Shown piece by piece: positions 46,764 to 59,639 of a stretch of DNA of 64,000 nucleotides. Each line of letters starts with the position of its first letter. Position 1 is the first letter of the stretch. The stretch comes from Siniperca chuatsi (lineage: Eukaryota > Chordata > Actinopteri > Centrarchiformes > Sinipercidae): positions 3,632,284 through 3,696,283 of the forward strand of contig NC_058061.1 of assembly GCF_020085105.1 (NCBI RefSeq), given 5' to 3'. The notes under the pieces are model-generated. The model saw only the letters and a list, made by a program, of their open reading frames with translations, made no database searches and was not told where the DNA came from. Made by a program: the position numbers and the translations under genes.

Positions 46764-47815
46764 CGGTGGGGGAAGTACTGAAAGTACTAACACCACACTG
46801 TAAAAATACTCTGTTACAAGTGAAAGTCCTGCATTCAAAATGTTACTTAAGTAAAAGTATGTAAGTATAATCAGGAAAATGTACTTAATTGATTAATCGA
46901 CTAATCGTTCCAGTTGTACTTGTATATATTGTTAGGTAAAATAGTTCAATTTATAACAAAGCATCATATTTTTTGTATGCAAAATTCTTCATTTGTAAAG
47001 TAACCAGTAATAATAATAATAATAAGAACTTTATGTTATTGTAGAGCACATTTCATGCAAAGATGCAGCCCAAAGTGCTCAACAAAACAAGACCAGAATA
47101 AAAATAATAATAAACAATAGGTAAGAAATATCAATAATTAACAGCAAAGGCAATACAAAAACAAACAAATAAAGCAAACAGAAACAGTTTGATAAAACAT
47201 AAAAAGTCAAAAACAGCAAAGTCAACCCAAATTAAAAGCCAAGTTAAAAAAATTTAATTTCTTTTTAAAAATACCAAGGGGGTTTGCTGCTGTAAGATCC
47301 AAGGGGAGGGTGCTCCACCGTTCAGGGCCTTAACAGACAGAAAGCAGCCTCGCCAGATTTCTCGTGGGACACGAACTTTAAAAGAAAGGCAGAGTTCTTG
47401 TTGGGACATAAAACGAGCGGCAGTCGCTGATATATGAGGGTGCTAGATTATGCAAGGCTTTGTGGATGAGTAAAGGACTTTAAAATCAATTCTAAAAGAT
47501 GCAGGCAGCCAGTGCAGCGATGCGAGCAAAGGGGAAATATGACCTCTTCTTTTTGTATTGGTCAAACTCCTGTCTGCATCGTTCTGAATTATTTGTTATT
47601 TTCTTACAGACCAGTAAAAAGAGAGTTGCAATAATCTAAGCGGCTAGTAATAAGTAGTAACTAAAGCTGTCAAGATAAATGTAGTGACGTAAAAAAGTAC
47701 AATATTTCCCCTCTGAAATGTAGAAGTAGAAAGTAGCATTAAAAGAAAGGACTCAAGTAAAGTACAAGTACCTCAAATTTGTACTTAAGTACAGTACTTT
47801 TACGTTCCACCGCTG
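46764..47815. mobile_element. hAT-like MITE split by an L2-like relic
   Basis: Left part 46764-46960 ('cagcggtgggggaagtactg'), right part 47660-47815 ending 'cgttccaccgctg'. Between them lies the LINE relic at 46995-47650. Confidence 0.55.
46995..47650 (-). mobile_element. L2/Maui-like LINE relic
   Basis: 'gcccaaagtgctcaacaaaa', 'gggagggtgctccaccgttc', 'gattatgcaaggctttgtgg' and 'gagagttgcaataatctaag' recall the well-known fish Maui/L2 3' region. No intact frame. Confidence 0.5.
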
Positions 47816-48357
47816 CATCTACTACATTACAAGCTGAGCCGCCATTTATGTCTGACCTCAACATCACCTTCACAATCCACACGGAGGTCTGGAGGGGAAT
47901 CTCATCACGAGTCTGATAAGGAATAGCCTGTAAAAGATTTTTATTATGTGGGAGGTTGGCAATATTAGCATTCATGCATCCGCATGCAGGCAGGAACACA
48001 GAAGGTTTTCCATGCAGCCGTCTCTTTGCAGACATCAGGATGTGTTGGAGAACATCTGTCTAGCCGAGCTTTGAACTCCCTCAAGTTAATGACTTTAAAG
48101 CCTGCTGCCTAACCTGACTCCTTCCTACCTGGGTGGCGGTGATGCAGAGGTTAGAGAGGACAGAGTCGTCCTGTAATATTTCACATATAACACACATGTT
48201 CTATCAGCACAAATAACATATAAACTTGCAAAATAACTCACTATGTTCCAAGTTTTTGGCAAGCATGCAACGTAACTTGTGACTTTGTGCCTATAAATAG
48301 TGAATTAAGATCATATGAGTTACGTTGACATTTTACACAGGTCTTATGAGTTATATA

Positions 48358-48528
48358 TGGTAAATGGCTGCATTTATGTAGCGCTTTTATCCATGCAAGG
48401 TGTTGGCTGGACCATTTTGAGCAATTTGGGGTTCAGTGTCTTGCCCAAGGACACTTCCACATGTGGAGCTGGGGATTGAACCCCCAACTCTGTGATCAGT
48501 GGACTTACCTCCTGAGCCTAATAGCAAG
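48358..48528 (-). mobile_element. AFC/V-SINE-like SINE, reverse, partial
   Basis: 'atggtaaatggctgcattta' is the reverse of the '...tccatttacca' tail seen at 3385. It continues 'gtcttgcccaaggacacttc' and 'ggattgaacccccaac' (reverse B-box). Confidence 0.7.
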
Positions 48529-49469
48529 ACTGGATTGACAACTGGGCCAAGCAGGCAGCTGCCTTGGGGTACCAGTCCCTTGGAGGCCCCAGAGACCCCA
48601 GTTTGAGGTAGTTTGAGGTGGTAGTTATTAAATTAAAATTAACTAAAATGGAAAGGGCCTTAAAGGAAATGCTCACATGATGCATATTCTTAAATAATTG
48701 TGCTTCAGTCAATTTATAATCAAACTACACACACTTCATTTTTGCCCCCTAAACACTAAAACTCATTTGATCAATATTTGACCCACATTAATATCATTTA
48801 TCAATATAGCACAGACGCAAGACCAGGTTAACTTTATCCAGTAGCAGCGGATTGTTTTAACCCAGGGTTAGACACAATTAAGCTCATGTTTTACCGTAAA
48901 ACTATCACTAGTTGTTGTTAGTTAATGTAAGTTTAAAAAGAGCTAGAGTAGATTATAACAGTTCGCAAACATACCATATTTTATTTTGGGTAAATAACCC
49001 AACAGTAATATGAAAAATAACACCGACACTGGGTCAAAACATCCTCGGGTGGCTTTATGCCCACGGGTACTGGGTAAAGTTAACTTAATATCGTATCGGT
49101 ACTGTATTGACCAAAACTGATTGTGTGTTGAGTTTGCTTTCATAGCAAATTAGAAGGGAACAATTTTACTAAAATGTTAAAAAACATGCTTATGAAACAG
49201 GGAATGTTTGAAATAAAGGCCTGTCTTTTTCAAAATAAATCAGGGGCCGGTTGCACCAGCTCTTTGTAATTCAAATTTAGCCTAGTTATAGGTGTTCACG
49301 AAGTGCAGATCACTAAATTAAAACTGGTTGCACCAAACAAAGTAGTTTTTACATAGAGATTTGTTCTTACTAAATCTTTACATCCAGTAACTGCAAGGTG
49401 TAGCCAACTGTTAAAGCCAAAGCTATCTGAACTAACCAACAAAACGTTAGCTTGCTAATATATGACCAG

Positions 49470-50080
49470 TTTAGATTGAAGAAAAACAGGTAATATTGAA
49501 TATGGTTGACATATTTGACCTGCTAGTTGATCAAAATGCTGTTTATTAATGATGTAGAGGGTTTTAACTACATTTCACAAAAATAACACAATGTATCTCA
49601 AATTACAAAACATCCTGCTAATTACGTTAGCCTAAATGACCAAATAACCGGTTGGTTACGTTAGCATAATCGAATAAAAGAGGTACTATGAAATATGGTT
49701 GACATATCTGACCTGATATTTGTTCAAATGGCTGTTTAATAGTGATGTAAGCTAATTATAAGTTGCAATTTACAAAAATAACACAGTATGCCTCAAATTA
49801 CAAAACATTAACCTAAATGACAAAATAGCATCGGTTACGTTAGCATAATCAGATTCCACTCATTCTAAACTGCATGAATACTACTAACTCTAAAACACAC
49901 ATATTTCTTCATGTATAAATATAACAAAGTAATCTACATTTACTAAGTATAAAACATTTTTACCCCCATGAAACTTTTGTTTTTGGCAGTTATGGTACAG
50001 CTTGTGATGCTACAGTGACTTTCTGTTCACAATCACTTTTGCTAACTGCGTTACACGTGTTTCCTAGCAACCGATTTACA
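49470..50080. repeat. Dispersed and tandem duplicated segment, copy A
   Basis: Internally duplicated: 'ttgacatatttgacctgcta' (about 49505) and 'ttgacatatctgacctgata' (about 49688) head two units of roughly 180 bp. Later blocks ('gttacgttagcataatcaga', 'acacacatatttcttcatgt', 'ctacagtgactttctgttca') recur at 52370-52810. Confidence 0.6.
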
Positions 50081-50652
50081 AGTCTTCACTAGCTAAAACA
50101 GTTTTTATATCATGTGACCCACAGCCCAAGACCTAAAAGTCCTATTTTCTGACTGAAAATGGTTTTAATGTCTTTTTAATCCATTTTTTTTTTTTTTTGC
50201 GGGGTGCGAGAAAAACGTAACTGTCTTCTACTTTTTTGGAGCATCCTCTGGTGTCATCACATTAATTAATGGATCATTAAGGGAGCTTAATTTCTGAGAC
50301 TGAACACTCTGCTGGATAACAAACATGTATTTGAGTACCAGATGTTGGGGGGCAGACTGGGGGGGCAGGAGAGACCTGTACCTCTCTTGTTACCCCCCGA
50401 TTTGTTTTGCATTTCACATAGTGAGCGAGCTTCTGAGGAGGTGAGGACATGATTGAAGACTCCAGGTGCTGCCATGTTGTGACTGCTCTTGTCAACCTGC
50501 CTGCATGGAGAGTAATCCACCAGGAGGGGGCAGAGGAGAGCTTGAGAAGTCACTTCCTGCTGACAGTGACCTTTGTCATAGTGCACTTGGTGATAGTACG
50601 CTTGCTGAATTCACGTCATCAATGCCTTGTGAGATTTGTCATCATCTGAAAT

Positions 50653-50741
50653 GAGGTACACCTCTCCACTATCACCTTTAATCTTGGTGTGAGCACGAGG
50701 TACACCTCTCCGCTACCAACAACTTTAATCTTGGTGTGAGC
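50653..50741. repeat. Tandem duplication, about 44-bp unit
   Basis: Two adjacent units each running from 'gaggtacacctctcc' to 'ctttaatcttggtgtgagc'. Confidence 0.8.
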
Positions 50742-51145
50742 TGTGGTTATCACAGTGTGACTTCAGTCTTTGCAGGGAGACATGATCGACACCAGGCTTT
50801 GAATTTCAGACCCCCACTTGTGTCTGTGCGGGATGCACATGTTGAAATACGCCTGCTGTTATCCACTGAGGGCCGCTCTGCTGTGTGCTAAATTATAGCT
50901 CTGTTAGCCCCGAAGACGATCAGTTACTGAACAAAACACCGGTCAAACTACAAAGCAGATCACTGTGTAACTCACTCGGGTTGCACAGTTTGCCACAACA
51001 AAGTTTATGGTCTTTATTTAACTGCAAAAAGGAACATTTTGGACCAAGTGAAGGATAAATGTAAAAAATCTGTTATTTTTACTCGCAAACTTAACAAATA
51101 AAAGCTATGTATCATATTTCTTTTGACGTAAAAATAAAAGACATG

Positions 51146-51645
51146 CAGTGGTGCAATGTAACTAAGTAAAAATTTACTCAAGTACTGTACTTAAGTAACA
51201 TTTTTGATGTACTTATACTTGAGTATTTCCATTTTAAGCTACTTTATACTTCTACCCCACTACATTTTGGAGGCAAATATTGTACTTTCTACTCATCTAC
51301 ATTTATTTGATAACTTTAGATACTTTGCAGATTAAGATTAGATACAAAATATAAATCAACTAATTAATTATGAGGTAATATTGTACAAGCTATCTTTACA
51401 AGCTGCAACACTAAAGTGATGAACACATTAATGCATCTGTAATTATAATCCAATAATATAATAAACATTGTTCTGAAATTGGCCATTTTGCATAATGAGT
51501 ACTTTTACTTTTGGTACTTTAAGTATATTTTGATGTTGATGCTTTTGTACTTTAAAAGTAAGATTTTGAATGCAGGACTTTTACTTATAACAGAGTATTT
51601 CTACACTGTGGTATTACTACTTTTACTTCTTCCACCACTCATCTA
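51146..51645. mobile_element. hAT-like MITE
   Basis: 'gcagtggtgcaatgtaacta' at the left and 'ttttacttcttccaccactc' at the right. Interior 'cataatgagtacttttactt' matches other copies. Confidence 0.65.
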
Positions 51646-52369
51646 GTTGTCTGCACTTGTAAACGTGGTACTAACTTCTCCACACTGTATGATTTCTCCA
51701 ACCTCGTCTCTCGCCTAGCAGTAGCAGAATTTCTTTTTTGGTTTCCATTTAGGCCAAATATTCTTTTCCCTATTAATCAGTAGCTAATTAAAATTTAGGA
51801 TGTATTAAACTTCTGCGAATTACACTCAAGAATGCTCAAAGGGTTAGCTTAGGGGTAAAAAAAGTTCTTTGCTAAAAAATTGAGACACATTAATCAAGCA
51901 AAGTGTGGTAACCTTGAGGCCAGGTCTCAAGTGATCACATGAAGTGATTACCTCACGAAGTGATCACATGAAGTGATCACTATGTGCTCAGAGAGGAACC
52001 GCTAAGCAGACACAAAGATTAAACCTGCCCCAATGTTCATTGTTTGTTTTTTTTAAAAACTCACATTTTCTAAGAGATGTTATTATCCAAAAGCCTGTTT
52101 TACTTAGATTTTTAAATATTTTTTTATTAGTGTGACATCCTGAATTTCCAGTACAACACATGAAATTAACAACTTGTAGCCTAACTGGAGCACAGAGGAA
52201 AGTCTGCTGGTGTATAGACGTACATCAGCAAAAACATACAGTATATTACTTCCACATCGACAAGTGGAGCCAAAAAAAGATGCATAGATGGAGATTGCAA
52301 ACACAATCAATGCAGCTTTATTCTTGTCATCTGCACTGCTAGGAATGCAATCAATGCTGTTTAATAATC

Positions 52370-52810
52370 ATGTAAACTGGAAAGTTTTTAAATTGCATTT
52401 CACAAAAATAACCATACCTCAAATGATAAAACAATAAGCTAATTACGTTAGCCTAAATGACCAAATAGCGTCAGTTACGTTAGCATAATCAGATATTCCC
52501 CACTCATTCTAAACTGCACGAATTCCACTAACTCTAAAACACACATATTTCTCCATGTATACATCTGTAAATATAAAAAATTCACAATTGAGAATGACTT
52601 CCGGATGGGAGCCGAAAAGTCTTGATTCTTGTGTCCAGATGACTACGATAAAAAAGTAATACCTACATTTAGGATTGCTAGTTAAGTATAAAATATTGTT
52701 TAGCCCCTAAAACTGTAGATTTTGGCAGTTATGTAGCTTGTGATCCTACAGTGACTTTCTGTTTACGATTGCTCTTGTAAGACGGCATTACAGATGTTTT
52801 CTAGCAATTT
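52370..52810. repeat. Dispersed duplicated segment, copy B
   Basis: Same order of blocks as 49560-50080, but carrying the 67-bp short element at 52581-52647 that copy A lacks. Confidence 0.6.
52581..52647 (+). mobile_element. Short inserted element, copy 2
   Basis: 'gagaatgacttccggatggg' and 'tgtccagatgactacg' match 26179-26268. Flanked by ATAAAAAA at 52573-52580 and 52648-52655, an apparent 8-bp duplication. Confidence 0.6.
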
Positions 52811-54009
52811 AAACATTCCTAAAGTGTTTAAAGTTAAGACATTTTATGGTACAACCCCATTTAGTAGCTAGATCACAAGTTAGCTAACAGTTTGCTAGTG
52901 GTTTGCTAGTTAGCTAGCTAGTAGCTACTAGGAACTTAGGAAAGACTTTACACACAAACTTCATAACTTTATAAATAGCTGGTTTGACCCAATCCAGGTT
53001 TTGAGTTGAGGTAAATAAATGCTAATATTTCAGAATTTACAGTATTTTTAGTTTGCGAGTGTTACAGACCCAGTTCTTGATAATATTTGAAGCAGCTACA
53101 CACACACGCACTTTAAAAGGAACTGTAAGATGAAACCATTTTGGCTCAAACATCAGACCTTTTTTACTTTCCGGAGGCAATTAAACACAATCAGGAGTTC
53201 TTGAACAAAAACAGGTCTTCCTCTCAAGTTTCTCTTTGTTCTTTTCTCTCTATCTCTTTACAGTATGTACCTCAGTATTTACTTTCCCAGGGAGTTTAAT
53301 TAAGTTAACAGCCTGACATTTGATGTAGCTCTAGTGTAAAGGAAACGCCCTGGAAAAATATACATAAGTAGATATACATATGCAGATAAGTGAATAGGCA
53401 ATCATGATGGTACATATTAATGCACACAAACTATGATATTAGATTACTTTCCTTGGCAGACGCACTGTCAGTAGTTGCTTTAATGTTTTCTTTTCAGGAC
53501 TGTCACTTTTAGTTGTGGCATGTGATTCCTGCTGCCAGTCTTGGCCCGAGCTCAGACTCCAGGTGCATTGCGGCACATTCTTCACCACTAATGGCTTCCT
53601 TAGCAGAAAACCTGTCCAACTGACATTTATGCATAACAACAACCCCAGTGTGCATGCGTGATAATTAATACGTGTACACTACAGAGCCTTTTCACATCTC
53701 CTTGAGTCTCTCAGTGCGGTGCCCACTGGGGGAGTTTTATTTTTAGCTCCTTGGTCTTTGATTAAAATATGACTCCCTTGTTGACCTTCACACCTGCTGC
53801 AGCTCTGCCAGGTCCATGGGAACACGACCACTTGATAAATAAAGCCCTGCCACCAGAACCGCTGACAGGACATAATCAATTCTCCACGAACTGGGCCTGC
53901 ATCTGCACAGTCTGTGTGATGCTGCTGGAGGAAGGCACCCATCCATTTCTGCCAATTATTTCTATCTGACATATCTATTTGTGTGAGCCACTTTCCCCCT
54001 TTTTAGCAA

Positions 54010-54845
54010 TGCTAGCAGCAATGCATTGCTAATGGAAATTTTAGTCTGTCGGTAGGTCCACCTATTCGGTCCAGAAACTATTGGATGGTTTTATCTGAAA
54101 TTTTGTACAGACATTCATGGTCCCCAGAGGAGGAATGCTAACGACTTCGACCTCTGACTTTTCCTCTAGCTCCTTCATCAGGTTGGCATTTTTGGCTTTT
54201 AGTGACATATCTTGACAACTATATGGATGGATTGCCATAAACTTTGGTACAGATATTCACGTTACCCAGAGGCTGAATCAGACTGACTTTGGTGATCCAC
54301 TGGCTTTTCCTCTAGCGCCACCAGCAGGTCAAAGTTGTCACTTATCCTGTGAAATATCTCAACATCTACTGGATGGATTGACACAACATTTTGTACAGAC
54401 ATTCATGGTTCCCAGAGGATGAATCCTAATGACTTTGGTGACTTTTCCTCTAGCGCCACTATCAGCGTATATTTGTAGTTTCGAGTGAAATGTTTGGACA
54501 ACTTTTGGAAGGATTGTCATGAAATTTTGTAAACACCTCCAGATGAATTTTTATTATTTGGTAATCTCCTCACTTTTCCTCTAGCGCCATCATGAGGCCG
54601 AAATCAGGTCGAAATATCTGTAAAACTGATAACATTCACCATCAGCCTCAGCTGCACTTTATATTTAGTGCTAATTAGCAAATGTTAGCATGCTAACATG
54701 GTAAACTTAGATGGTGAACATGGTTAATATTACACCTGCTAAACATCAGCATGTTAACATTGTCACTGTGAGCATGTTGCCATGCTAGTGTTAGCATTTA
54801 GCTCAAAGCACAACCTCACAGAGCTGCTAGCGTGACTGTAGACCC
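54010..54845. repeat. Dispersed repeat with about four tandem sub-units
   Basis: Units of roughly 120-150 bp each contain 'acattcatggtccccagagg'-like text followed by 'acttttcctctagcgcca'. The right end 'ttagcatgctaacatggtaa' is the inverse of 43370-43460. Confidence 0.65.
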
Positions 54846-55639
54846 TCAGGTTGAGTCTGAAATATATTTACTATATAATACACTGTATTCACACTCCACC
54901 ATTGTATTTGTGTGTCCGAATTGTGAGTGTGTAAATGTACTGCCCTCAAAATTTCCACAATGGAGCAAAAGAAAGGAGCGTCCATGGCATGTGCACTACA
55001 TTCTGCTAACAATCCCACAATGCAATGCTCTGCATTTTATAGACGAGAAAAGTATGGTTGCGAAATGATGATGATTGGTAAATGTCCGAAATCTCAATTT
55101 ACTGCTCACTATTGAGTAAGCTACTGATCGTCTATAGAGTAATGATCGAGGGAGTGACACAGCTTTGGTCTTGTTTTCTAATATGAAAACAGGCAGTAAG
55201 GCAGGAAGAGACATATTGATATATGTAATATAGATCCACACAGATAGAAAGAGTAATTGACAGATGATAGATGGATGAAAAAATGAAGCAGATCTCTTAG
55301 AAAAGGTTCAAGGAGACTGACCTGCTGCATCTTGTTGTTTTATTTGTTGGTGGCGTCATTACCGTAATGGATGATAGGACAGAAACACAAATGATGAATT
55401 AAGGGCGAAGTCGCTCCAGTTCGCTGTAGGCACATTTGTCTTTCTGTGAGAGTGCATCTTCTTTTGTTTGTTTGTTTGTTTGTATTTGTAGATGTGCAGT
55501 GTCTTTAAAAGGTATTCACCGTAGTAAGTAATAGATTTAATGTTGCTTTTTCGACACTGATCAGCAGAAAATACCCTTCAACGTCAACATGAAAACAGAG
55601 CTCTACAAAGCGACTGTAATTGATTACAAATGTAAAATA

Positions 55640-55990
55640 CAAAATACTTGCTCATTCATCGTAAATATTGTATTTTACTTTTTCTTTATCTTTATTTTAT
55701 GTTTACTTTTTTATCTTATATGTTTTTGCATTTTATTTGTATTTATATTTATTCATATTTTTTATTTCGTTTTACTTGTACTTTGCTTTTGTGTTTATAT
55801 ATTTGCAATATTTTACAATATTACAAATTATTTTTATTTCTAGTTATTTTAATTCTTATTTTCAATCGTTTTTACTTTATTTTCTTTTATTTATTTTATC
55901 TTATTGGTATTTTGTGTTTGTATTGTAGTTGTATCTGTGATTGTATTTATTTTTAAATCAATTTGTACTTTTGTATTTAAATGTTTTAAT
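55640..55990. repeat. T-rich low-complexity tract
   Basis: Strongly asymmetric T-rich sequence on the plus strand. It creates overlapping open frames rich in Phe, Tyr, Leu and Ile, which are compositional artefacts. Confidence 0.75.
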
Positions 55991-57279
55991 TCAATTTAAT
56001 ATTATGTTTTTTATCTGTATTTTAAATGATTAGTTTAGTCCTTGTGTAATCTCCTGGTGTGTTATGCTGCCTCGAAAATCCACATAATTTCACTGTAACA
56101 TGGACAACAGTGGGCCGTTAAAACACAAAGACAGCTATTCCAGCACGCAGATTGCAATTTCAATTTCTGTGTTATCTTACACAACTATCTCCATAAATGT
56201 CAGGGGTGTAAAATCATGACGTCACTAAAATTGCACAAACCAAATGTCTTTTTCCCCAAATGTAATCCCCTAAAGGCTATCGGAAATGAAATGCTGCGTT
56301 TGTTTCATCCTCTGCTGAAGACCACTACACTTATTTTGTGATCAGATGACAATAATCCTGTGCACTGTATCAGTACCTCTCCACACCGGCCGCACAGTAC
56401 AGAGCGTAAATGTCATGGCTGTTCTGCATGTGGATAAGCAATGCTAATGAGGCTACTAAAAAAAAAGAAAAAAAGAAAAAAGCAGTATGGCTTTCTAAAT
56501 GAACCCACTTGTATCCTACAAAGGTTAGCGGTGCATGTAAGCACAAAGCCCGTCTTTGTCAGGCGACCTTATTAGCATGCACAGAGTTGTGTCATGTACT
56601 GAAGGTGCTACTACATCCTGCCCTGTCACAAAATCAATACACCATCTTTCCGAAGGATTCACCAATAACTAATATTGGCTTTCTCACAAACCCAGTTCAA
56701 GAACTGACTCCTGGAATTGTTTACCACGAGAAATATCTGTGTACGCTGGGAGTGCGAGAGGAGATGTAGTGGTTGGAAACATGCACATCATAAAAATACT
56801 GTATGTTGTCCCCCCTCAGTACATAAGCATGACAGGTCTTCCTTGTTCTCTGCAGCATGCCGTCTTTGTTTCTTCCTCACACACCCGTCCTGACTGCGCC
56901 TGCAGATTGTTCTGCGGAGACGAGTGTGTTTTAGTCCGCTTTGTGTTTGTTATTGTTGGGAGAGCTCTTGAAGTGTTGCTCTGAATGTGCCAGTAAGACA
57001 CAGTGCACAGATGTGGCAAAAACTGAAAACACGAATCAGCACGAGCGTACACGCCTGACGCACGCACACGCACACACACACACACACTGACTGCTTAAAT
57101 ATGAAGCCGGTGCCTTTTTCTAGGTCACCATCTCACTGAGTGGCTTGACAAGTTTTCCTATCTCGGAAAGCGTTTGAAGTTCGCTGCAGTGATTGGATGA
57201 ATGAATTTAGGATTATGCAACTTTTCCTGCTGACAATTGATGTATTAGAAAATGGTTTAAAATTTTGACAAAACAAACT

Positions 57280-57690
57280 CCAAGTCCCCTTACTTGTTTT
57301 TTCGACCATATCACACGGTCTTCATCAGCAGACTGAGTTCTCTCTTTTGTCATGAAAACGTTGACGTTCAAACTTTCCGTTAATCTGAGCACCTCTAAGA
57401 CCTTTGGCTCAAAAGTTGAGCTTGACAGCAGTTGACCTTAGACCAGTCCACTTACTCACTTGTTCTGGAGCTTTCGACTGTATCAAACAGTCTTCATCAG
57501 CAAACATTGCTCTGTTATCACAGAAATGTAGACGTTCAAACTTTCCGGTTCTGAGCACCTCTAGACTTCTTGTCCATGTTGACTTTGGAAACAAAAGTTG
57601 ACAAAACAATCTCAATTCCAGGTCCACTTACTTGCTTGTTCTGGAGCTTTCGACCGTATCACCCCATCATTGTGAGCAGATTGAGTCTAC
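57280..57690 (-). repeat. Penelope-type terminal repeat array, three tandem units
   Basis: Three units of about 170 bp begin at roughly 57280, 57445 and 57617. On the minus strand they contain CTGATGA, a short stem-loop, GAAA (57300-57328 and 57472-57500; the third is decayed) followed by 'gctccagaacaag'. This is the form of hammerhead cores known in Penelope-like terminal repeats. Confidence 0.6.
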
Positions 57691-57929
57691 TTAGTTGACT
57701 CTGTTTTATTTGCCATAACCACAATGTTTTTTCAGCTTAGCCATGCCGTAGTTGCCACTTGCACATAATGTTGCAAGGGAGAATTTAAAACCGTTGGGCA
57801 TAAAAAAACATTGGTTTTCAACGTAATTTCAGGGTTTTGCAGAACTGTCCAATTTGGACTCTGCGCCTCCCTTGATCACGTTCAAATGTTCTTGCAATCT
57901 GAGAGACAGACTGGTTCATTCTGACCTGG

Positions 57930-58680
57930 CCGTCTAATCAACCTACAGGTGTTTCCGCTGTGGTTGCTGTGCACAATGTCAGACACCAAATACTTTACGC
58001 ATCCACGTACAGGTAAAAAAAAAAAAAACGCCATAAAATCTTTCATAAACTGCAGCAGCACACATGTTGTCTACAAGCTGAAATGTCCCTGTCCATTGGA
58101 CAAACTAAAGATTTGCATATCTGACACACACAAAACTGCAAGACACACACAAAACATGGACGATGCTGTTGCTCTGCATTATGCACAGGCTAACCACAGC
58201 TCTGCAGCGTCACTAAAGTTCAGGGAAGACATCAAATCTCACCCTCTCCTAGAGCTGGAGACTTTATCAGCTCACTGCTCTGCAGAGAGACCGACTGGAT
58301 TCTTAACACAGCGGAGACTTTTGGCCTGAATGAAGAGCTGAATTTGTCATGTTTCCTCTAATTTATTACACTTGATGGAGGCAGTACTCGTACTTGCTGC
58401 ACTTCTATCTTTGTAACTTTAAGATATATCTGTGTTTGTTTGTTTCTGATGTGGCGTTAATGCATGGGGGTGTGCACTTGGACACTGGCTGTGGCAGCTC
58501 CAACTCCTGTTCATTATCCAATGACACCTGTTCTAGGCTGACTGTATAAATACAGTATAAATAGGTTGTGTTTGCCTCATGTCTTTGTCCATTTTGACTC
58601 TGATGAAGACACTGCATCATTAGTCTGTTTGCACTTTAGTTTGTTTGCACAATTAAAGGCTGCAAATCAATCAGTGTGCT
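57930..58680 (+). mobile_element. Penelope-like retroelement 3' part (GIY-YIG endonuclease remnant)
   Basis: The plus frame from about 57949 encodes AIKSFINCSSTHVVYKLKCP, then NMDDAVALHYAQANHSSAAS and LKF, the C-terminal endonuclease region of fish Penelope-like elements. The GIY-YIG tract is damaged and a frameshift near 58322 separates it from the usual ending GLNEELNLSCFL-stop (58323-58361). The 3' region continues to about 58675 with another 'tctgatgaagaca' motif (about 58600). No reverse transcriptase is present. Confidence 0.75.
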
Positions 58681-58799
58681 CCAGTCCCTTTTTTTCCCAT
58701 TGGAAATTGTCCAATATAGATTTCTAGTCTGGTGATAGGGTTCGCTCACTTGCAGCAACACCGAAAAAAAGATATATGTATATTATTATTATACAATAT

Positions 58800-58890
58800 A
58801 ACAAAGTCATACAAAGTAATTTGATGACACGCATTAAAATGCTGTGAAAAATAAAAGTGTGGAAATGTGTCGCAAATGCATTTATCTTTC
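58800..58890 (+). repeat. Block similar to the 5' end of the 63.06 kb exon
   Basis: Aligned by eye to 62999-63083 at roughly 59 of 76 positions, including 'gacacgc', 'tgtgaaa', 'tggaaatg' and 'gtcgcaaatgc'. An ATG sits at the same place (58865-58867). Confidence 0.6.
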
Positions 58891-58924
58891 AACCTCAGTT
58901 GAAAATTCAACTGAGCAAATTCAA

Positions 58925-58980
58925 TCTGCTGATGAAGACTATGTGATACGGTGAAAAGCTCCAGAAATGGAGCATAGTGT
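58925..58980 (+). repeat. Penelope-type terminal repeat fragment
   Basis: 'ctgctgatgaagactatgtg' then 'atacggtgaaaagctccaga', the plus-strand counterpart of the units at 57280-57690. The related 'gaacaagcaggtaagtggac' lies farther on at about 59548. Confidence 0.6.
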
Positions 58981-59094
58981 TCATGCAGAGCGCTGAAGTC
59001 ACGCTTACATTGGCTCTTTTATTCATGCTTCACAATCACTGACTAAGGACATACAACCATATGCAGTGATATATTGCACATTGCACAAACTATA

Positions 59095-59280
59095 ATTTAA
59101 ATAACAGTGTATGTTGTCAATTTTATATTTTATATTTATGATTCTCTACCTGCAGTACTTGCTTTATCTTTCTTTATATTTCTACTATGTTAATTGTTTT
59201 GCACCAAAATACCAAAGCAAATTCCTTTCATGTGTAGACCTACTTAAAAAATAAAGCAATAAAGCTGATTCTGATATATA
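59095..59280 (+). mobile_element. LINE 3'-end-like tail
   Basis: Ends 'gcaataaagctgattctgat' followed by an (AT)n run. Same ending as 5040-5245. Confidence 0.5.
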
Positions 59281-59639
59281 TATATATATACACACATATA
59301 TATAGATTATAACCTGACACTTCTTACTGTTACCCTGCTGATGCACTCATGCCGAGTGCTGCTGCAGCGCCAACCTCCTCCTTATGTGATATATTTTTGT
59401 TCACGTATGTGTGTTTTTTAAGGGGGGATTAGTTCCCACAGCCCCGCTGCTCTGATTCTATGAGAGCAGACCCTTTTCCGCCAAACCTAATTATAACTGT
59501 TTGCTATAAATGGTCAACTCGTTGACGCAAATGCATTTGACTGAACAAGCAGGTAAGTGGACCTTGCTTTGTGGTTGCTTTGTTAACTGCAGTTTCCAAG
59601 GTCAAGAATGAACTTCATGTTTTAAAATCTTTAAGGCCG

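Noticed and set aside
55589..55956. Three overlapping hydrophobic frames resembling a membrane protein
   Set aside because: Produced by T-rich low-complexity DNA open in all three frames; not a gene.
57280..57690. CRISPR-like array
   Set aside because: Three long, diverged units with similar rather than unique spacers, in a vertebrate genome beside a Penelope-like element; these are terminal-repeat units.
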